DNA from: JALYNX01 sp035292605
GTDB taxonomy: Bacteria > Actinomycetota > Acidimicrobiia > Spongiisociales > ZC4RG35
DNA length: 9,498 nucleotides
NCBI GenBank assembly: GCA_035292605.1
Contig: DATDPT010000063.1
Span: 1-9,498 of the forward strand
Direction: 5' to 3'
Shown here: piece by piece, positions 6,080-9,498 of the stretch
Layout of the letters: every line of letters begins with the position of its first letter
Numbering within the stretch: position 1 is the first letter of the stretch
Program-made: the position numbers and the translations under genes
Notes under the pieces: generated by a model
The model's database searches: none
Seen by the model: only the letters and a program-made list of their open reading frames with translations
What the model was told of the DNA's origin: nothing

Positions 6080-7168
6080 ATGATTCGTCTCGACAACGTG
6101 ACGAAGATGTTTGCGGGTGGCACGCACCCCGCGGTGGATGGTCTCTCCTTGGCCGTCGGCCGTGGCGAGTTCGTGGTGTTGGTCGGCCCATCCGGATGCG
6201 GGAAGACCACGACTCTGAAGATGATCAATCGCCTTATCGAACCGACATCGGGGCGAATCGAAGTCGACGGTCGAGACGTGATGACGGTGCCGCCGCACGA
6301 GCTGAGGCGTTCGATTGGATATGTCATCCAACAGGTCGGGCTCTTCCCGCATCGCACCATCGGCCAGAACGTGGCCACCGTTCCGCGGCTCCTCGGGTGG
6401 GAGGAGACCCGAATCAGCGATCGAGTGAGGGAGCTCATCGAGCTTGTCGGGCTCGAGGGGTCGATGCTGGGGCGGTATCCGGCCGAGCTCTCAGGCGGTC
6501 AGCAGCAAAGGGTCGGAGTCGCACGGGCCCTGGCGGCCGACCCCCCGGTGCTGCTCATGGACGAGCCCTTCGGTGCAGTCGACCCGATCGTGAGAGCTCG
6601 TCTCCAGGATGAGTTCCTGGAGCTCCAGTCCAGGCTCGAGAAGACGGTGGTCTTCGTCACCCATGACATCGACGAGGCGATTCTCCTCGGATCCCGAATC
6701 GCGATCCTCAACGTGGGAGCAGTGCTCGAACAGCACGACACACCTGAGGGCATCCTGGCTAAACCTGCCAATGGCTTTGTCGAGTCGTTCATCGGCGGCG
6801 AGCGTGGGCTGAAACGACTGGCGCTGCGCGCAATCAACCAGGCCGGGGTGTCGAGAGGACCGGTGGTCGATGTCACCGCCACAACGGAAGAGGCCGCCAA
6901 GGTCATGGGCGAGCACGGCGTCTCCTGGGTCGGACTGCTCTCGGGCGAACGCCTCCTCGGCTGGGTCGATGGCTCCGAAATCGAGGGGAGACCGCTCGCA
7001 GAGCTGACACCACACGAGTTCTTGGTCAGCCTTCGCAGCGACTCCTCGCTGCGGGCGGCCCTCGATGCCGTCGTCACCAGCCACGCCCGGGTTGCGGTGG
7101 TGGTGGACGATGGCATCTATCGGGGAATGCTCGACCTCGAGGCGATCGCCGAGGAGATCACAGAATGA
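6080..7168 (+). CDS. Compatible-solute ABC importer ATPase (OpuCA/OsmV/ProV type)
   Basis: A 362-residue ATPase that energises uptake of a quaternary-amine solute such as glycine betaine, choline or carnitine. Motifs: Walker A GPSGCGKTT (36-44), the OpuCA/ProV-typical MINRLIEPTSG (48-58), Q-loop YVIQQVGLFPHRT (81-93), signature LSGGQQQR (137-144), Walker B VLLMDEP (157-163), DPI (168-170), and switch VTHD with His195. About 110 residues follow the ATPase core (252-362). They look like a weakened CBS pair, with 'VVDVTATTEEAAKVM' at about 262-276 and DSSLRAALDAVV..VAVVVDDGIYRGMLDLE to the end. In related transporters the CBS pair senses ionic strength or cyclic-di-AMP; here that is inference. 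Homologues begin with MIxLxNVTKxF, so I prefer the ATG at 6080; an upstream in-frame GTG at 6053 adds nine residues and cannot be excluded. Its stop overlaps the next gene's ATG (ATGA at 7165-7168), indicating coupling. Confidence 0.92.
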   Translation: MIRLDNVTKMFAGGTHPAVDGLSLAVGRGEFVVLVGPSGCGKTTTLKMINRLIEPTSGRIEVDGRDVMTVPPHELRRSIGYVIQQVGLFPHRTIGQNVATVPRLLGWEETRISDRVRELIELVGLEGSMLGRYPAELSGGQQQRVGVARALAADPPVLLMDEPFGAVDPIVRARLQDEFLELQSRLEKTVVFVTHDIDEAILLGSRIAILNVGAVLEQHDTPEGILAKPANGFVESFIGGERGLKRLALRAINQAGVSRGPVVDVTATTEEAAKVMGEHGVSWVGLLSGERLLGWVDGSEIEGRPLAELTPHEFLVSLRSDSSLRAALDAVVTSHARVAVVVDDGIYRGMLDLEAIAEEITE

Positions 7169-7854
7169 TCTTGGCCCAGGACACTGCCCCTCTCTTCGAC
7201 TGGGACTGGGTCGGGCGCAACCTCGATGCCATCTGGGAGCGAACCGTGGAACATCTGGCGCTCACCGGTGTGGCCCTCACAGTCGGGATCATGATCGCGG
7301 TGGTCCTTTCGGTGGTTGCCTTGCGCAGACCAAGGACCTATCCGACGATCACCGCCGCCACCGGCCTCCTCTACACGATCCCCGCTCTCGCCGTATTCGC
7401 CCTGGTAGCACCATTCGTCGGCATCGGGACCGCCACTCAGAGATTCATCACCGCCGAGATCGCGCTGGTCAGCTACACCCTTTTGATCCTCATTCGCAAC
7501 ATCGTGACGGGGATCAACGAGGTCCCGGCCGGGGTGAGGGAAGCAGCCATGGGCATGGGCTACCGCGACGGGGAGCGGGTTCGCCAGATCGAATTGCCGC
7601 TGGCAGTGCCAGCGGTGATGGCGGGGATCCGAATCGCCACAGTCACGGTCATCGGGTTGGTCACGGTGACCGCCCTGCTCGGCCTGGGAGGGCTCGGGTT
7701 TTTCATCCTCGACGGGTTGCGACGGTCGATCATCTTTCCCACCGAAATCATCGTCGGAGTGGCGCTATCCGTGCTTCTGGCTGCCTTGATTGACCTCTCG
7801 TTGCTCGGCATCGGGCGGGTGCTCACGCCGTGGGCCAGGGGGAGGGGCACCTGA
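7165..7854 (+). CDS. Compatible-solute ABC importer permease 1 (OpuCB/OsmW type)
   Basis: A 229-residue membrane subunit of the importer. Hydrophobic segments at about 31-53, 63-88, 95-115, 148-180 and 193-217 fit the five to six helix topology of OpuCB-like permeases. The cytoplasmic EAA loop that docks on the ATPase is clear: GVREAAMGMGYRDGERVR then QIELPLAVPAVMAGIR (123-156). LYTIPALAVFAL (69-80) and GLGGLGFFI (173-181) are typical of this family. The ATG overlaps the ATPase stop and a GAGGAG motif (7151-7156) lies 8 bases upstream. The C-terminus ends in a basic tail (WARGRGT) and its TGA shares a base with the next ATG. The pair of permeases probably assembles as a heterodimer, as in OpuCB/OpuCD. 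Confidence 0.9.
   Translation: MILAQDTAPLFDWDWVGRNLDAIWERTVEHLALTGVALTVGIMIAVVLSVVALRRPRTYPTITAATGLLYTIPALAVFALVAPFVGIGTATQRFITAEIALVSYTLLILIRNIVTGINEVPAGVREAAMGMGYRDGERVRQIELPLAVPAVMAGIRIATVTVIGLVTVTALLGLGGLGFFILDGLRRSIIFPTEIIVGVALSVLLAALIDLSLLGIGRVLTPWARGRGT
7841..7845 (+). promoter_or_regulatory. Ribosome binding site for the second permease
   Basis: GGAGG inside a G-rich run, 8 bases before the ATG at 7854. It fixes the start there and not at an in-frame GTG at 7830, which would overlap the first permease by 25 bases. The site lies inside the end of the first permease gene. Confidence 0.7.
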
Positions 7855-8579
7855 TGGACTTCCTTTCCGACGTGATCTCGTGGTTCGCCGAGACGGGAAG
7901 GTGGACCGGCGACGACGGGATCATCCCCCGGACCATCGAGCATCTCTGGCTGGCCTCTCTCCCGATGCTGATCGCGGTGGTGGTGGCGCTGCCGGTAGCC
8001 GTGTGGCTCGGACACCGCAGAATCGGTGGTTTCCTCGCCAACGCCGTGGTGAACATCGGCCGGGCAGTGCCGTCGTTCGGGCTGATAATCCTGGCTGCTG
8101 TCTTCTTTGCACGCGCCGGGGTCAGTCTGAGGTTCTGGCCGGGAGCGGTCGCTCTTCTCGCATTGGCCATCCCTCCGATCTTCACCAATGCCTACGCCGC
8201 CATCGTGACCGTGCCTGGAGAGACGGTTGAAGCGGCACGTGGCATGGGATTCACGGAGAACGAGACTCTCTGGCGAATCGAGGTGCCGATGGGCGCCCCC
8301 CTAATCCTCGCCGGGATCCGCATCTCGTTCATCCAGGTCCTGGCAACCGTACCACTCGCGGCGGTGCTCTCCTCAGGCGGAGGGCTCGGTCAGTACGTCG
8401 TTCGTGGCTTCGCTCAGGGCGCAAGTGGCTTGGTCGAGGTCTTCGCAGGTGCCGTCTTAATCGCCGCTCTGACCCTCGGCGCCGACTGGCTGCTGTCTCG
8501 TGGAGAGCGATTGGTGTTGCCCGAGGGCCTGCGTCGGCGCGGATCGGATGAGATACGGGCCGCCGCTTCGATCTCGTGA
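7854..8579 (+). CDS. Compatible-solute ABC importer permease 2 (OpuCD/OsmY type)
   Basis: A 241-residue second membrane subunit. A short amphipathic start (MDFLSDVISWFAETGRW) leads to TIEHLWLASLPML (28-40), the usual opening of this family, with membrane segments at about 32-52, 64-86, 96-118, 148-172 and 193-213. The EAA loop reads VPGETVEAARGMGFTENE then TLWRIEVPMGAPLILAGIR (120-156). GRAVPSFGLIIL (69-80) corresponds to the VPSLAL segment of OpuCD-type proteins, and SSGGGLGQYVVRG (173-185) to the periplasmic-side loop. The C-terminus is an arginine-rich cytoplasmic tail. The start shares its A with the stop of permease 1 (TGATG at 7852-7856). It is about 27% diverged-looking only by impression; no alignment was run, but its EAA loop clearly differs from that of permease 1, so this is not a recent duplication. 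Confidence 0.9.
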   Translation: MDFLSDVISWFAETGRWTGDDGIIPRTIEHLWLASLPMLIAVVVALPVAVWLGHRRIGGFLANAVVNIGRAVPSFGLIILAAVFFARAGVSLRFWPGAVALLALAIPPIFTNAYAAIVTVPGETVEAARGMGFTENETLWRIEVPMGAPLILAGIRISFIQVLATVPLAAVLSSGGGLGQYVVRGFAQGASGLVEVFAGAVLIAALTLGADWLLSRGERLVLPEGLRRRGSDEIRAAASIS

Positions 8580-8609
8580 TCTGTCTGGAAATAACGGATA
8601 CCAGGTTAA

Positions 8610-8653
8610 CGTTCGCCTACGCGGCGCCTTTCGGGGCGCCTTTGGCATTAACG
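8610..8653 (+). promoter_or_regulatory. Foldable leader between permease and lipoprotein genes
   Basis: The 90-base gap at 8580-8669 can fold. The core is GGCGCC (8623-8628), loop TTTCGG, GGCGCC (8635-8640), followed by TTT. Around it CGTT (8610-8613) and GCC (8615-8617) can pair with GGC (8644-8646) and AACG (8650-8653). The run of T is too short for a good Rho-independent terminator, so partial termination, mRNA protection or an RNA processing point that lets the binding protein be made in excess is as likely. TCTGTC (8580-8585) and GACAGA (8653-8658) form a further outer repeat that competes with the CGTT/AACG pairing. Energy was not calculated. Confidence 0.45.
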
Positions 8654-8657
8654 ACAG

Positions 8658-8663
8658 AAAGGA
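8658..8663 (+). promoter_or_regulatory. Ribosome binding site for the lipoprotein gene
   Basis: AAAGGA ends 6 bases before the ATG at 8670 and lies just after the foldable element, unpaired in the main fold, so the start would be accessible. It supports 8670 as the start. Confidence 0.65.
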
Positions 8664-8669
8664 AGACCC

Positions 8670-9498
8670 ATGCGGAAATCCCGCAGTCGCGTCTTCGGGG
8701 CGACCCTCTTGGCGCTCATGCTCGCGGTGACGGCATGTGGCGATGGGTCGGGTGGAGACGCAACTACCACATCCGCGGCGGGTGGAGACACCACCGCGAC
8801 GTCCGGGGGAGCGGTTGACGGGCCAGCCATTACGGTGGCCTCGTTCAACTTCCCGGAATCAGTGATCCTCGCCGAGATCTATGCGCAAGCACTTGAGGCG
8901 AACGGATACACCGTCGAAAGAAACCTCAACCTCGGAGCCAGGGAGTTGATATTCCCCGAGATCGCCTCAGGTGCGATCGACTTTCTGCCCGAGTATCTGG
9001 GCTCGGCCATTTCGGTGGGCTTCACCGAGGATGCCCCAACCGATCAGACCGAAGCTCTTCAGGCTCTACGCGACCTGTTCGCCGGGCAATCGGCAACGGT
9101 GTTGGAACCTGCGCCCGGTCAAGACAAGAACGTGTTCGTGGTTACCGGCGATTTTGCAGCCGAGAACGGTCTCACCACCGTCGCGGATCTGGCAGGAGCC
9201 GGGGAGGTCACGTTGGGTGGCCCGCCCGAGTGCGAAGATCGCACGACCTGTTACGCCGGGCTGGTCGAGACCTACGGGCTCGACAACCTGACGTTTGAGT
9301 CGATAGCAGAGGGCGCGGCGCGAGTGGCGGCTTTGGACTCAGGCGAGATCCAGGTTGCTTTGCTCTTCTCGACCCAGCCGGTCATCACCCAGATGGGGTT
9401 TGTCGCCCTAGAGGGCACAGACGAGATCATTGCCCCGGAGAATGTGGTACCGGTCGTCAGCAACGAGGTGGCCGACGCCTATGGCGATGAGTTCGCCG
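8670..9498 (+). CDS. Compatible-solute substrate-binding lipoprotein (OpuCC/OsmX type), 3' end missing
   Basis: The first 276 codons of the extracellular binding protein that delivers solute to the importer; family members are about 300-330 residues, so only the C-terminus is lost at the right edge. A lipoprotein signal is clear: RKSRSR, a hydrophobic run (9-20), and lipobox VTAC with Cys23 as the lipid site. A linker rich in Gly, Thr and Ser (24-50) follows. The mature domain opens ITVASFNFPESVILAEIYAQ (54-73), then LNLGARELIFPEIASG and AIDFLPEYLGS (86-112), the OpuAC-family signature. GEIQVALLFSTQPVI (225-239) and APENVVPVV (255-263) are also typical. Two cysteines, Cys188 and Cys194, flank a short acidic/basic loop (GGPPECEDRTTC) and could form a disulfide outside the cell. 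Which solute is bound cannot be read from the aromatic residues. It is separated from the permease by 90 bases and may have its own expression level. Confidence 0.9.
   Translation, partial: MRKSRSRVFGATLLALMLAVTACGDGSGGDATTTSAAGGDTTATSGGAVDGPAITVASFNFPESVILAEIYAQALEANGYTVERNLNLGARELIFPEIASGAIDFLPEYLGSAISVGFTEDAPTDQTEALQALRDLFAGQSATVLEPAPGQDKNVFVVTGDFAAENGLTTVADLAGAGEVTLGGPPECEDRTTCYAGLVETYGLDNLTFESIAEGAARVAALDSGEIQVALLFSTQPVITQMGFVALEGTDEIIAPENVVPVVSNEVADAYGDEFA
8751..8810 (+). repeat. Imperfect 30-base tandem repeat in the lipoprotein linker
   Basis: Two 30-base units, 8751-8780 and 8781-8810, each open with GGTGGAGAC and match at about 21 of 30 positions by hand count. They encode GGDATTTSAA and GGDTTATSGG, the flexible linker between the lipid anchor and the binding domain. 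A tandem duplication that has since drifted is a likely origin and would make linker length variable between strains. Confidence 0.55.

Noticed and set aside
6120..7150. Possible ergothioneine (EgtUV-type) importer
   Set aside because: EgtU-type systems fuse the permease to the binding domain. Here the binding protein is a separate lipoprotein and there are two separate permeases, so an OpuC/Osm-type assignment fits better, although ligand identity stays open.
7065..7793. A 242-codon plus-strand frame overlapping the ATPase and first permease
   Set aside because: It is out of frame with both, and its translation is an Arg/His/Asp-rich mixture without membrane segments or motifs, whereas the overlapped frames carry intact ABC motifs.
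8623..8643. Rho-independent terminator after the second permease
   Set aside because: The GC-rich 6-base stem is followed by only three T before GGC, and the next gene is plainly part of the same transporter, so I describe it as a foldable leader and not as a terminator.

Overview
The window looks like part of an actinobacterial chromosome. By eye it is high in G+C, genes are packed tightly, six of the eleven coding regions probably start with GTG, and the protein variants (a DnaQ–UvrC-type fusion nuclease, an 'RRMVRNY' nitroreductase, a UspA–CBS protein) are common in Actinobacteria. An Acidimicrobiia-like lineage is my best guess, but that is inference without a marker gene. I see no rRNA, tRNA, CRISPR array, insertion sequence or phage gene, and no gene-free stretch reaches 130 bases.

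The window is two divergent gene sets around one control region at about 4054-4180. The left set runs on the minus strand from 4053 to the left edge: a nitroreductase-family flavoprotein, a TrmH/SpoU RNA methyltransferase, a DEDDh exonuclease fused to a UvrC-like GIY-YIG nuclease, then ccmA and the start of ccmB (cut by the window edge). Gaps are 2 to about 40 bases and ccmA/ccmB overlap by 4, so they can be co-transcribed. CcmA and CcmB would be the ATPase and one membrane subunit of the haem/cytochrome c maturation ABC system.

The right set runs on the plus strand: a 301-residue UspA-like plus CBS-pair protein with a strong ribosome binding site, a membrane-anchored alpha/beta hydrolase, then a compatible-solute (OpuC/OsmVWXY/ProVWX-type) ABC importer in the order ATPase, permease, permease, substrate-binding lipoprotein. 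The first three importer genes overlap by 4 and 1 bases. The lipoprotein gene follows a 90-base gap that can fold into a GC-rich hairpin, and it runs off the right edge.

Most of the window is recognisable housekeeping and transport. The points most worth a second look are: the UspA–CBS protein encoded just ahead of an importer whose ATPase also ends in a CBS-like region; the shifted cysteine spacing in the fusion nuclease where UvrC holds an Fe-S cluster; the foldable leader before the lipoprotein gene; and the perfect inverted repeat in the divergent control region. I found no clear evidence of a wholly new system.
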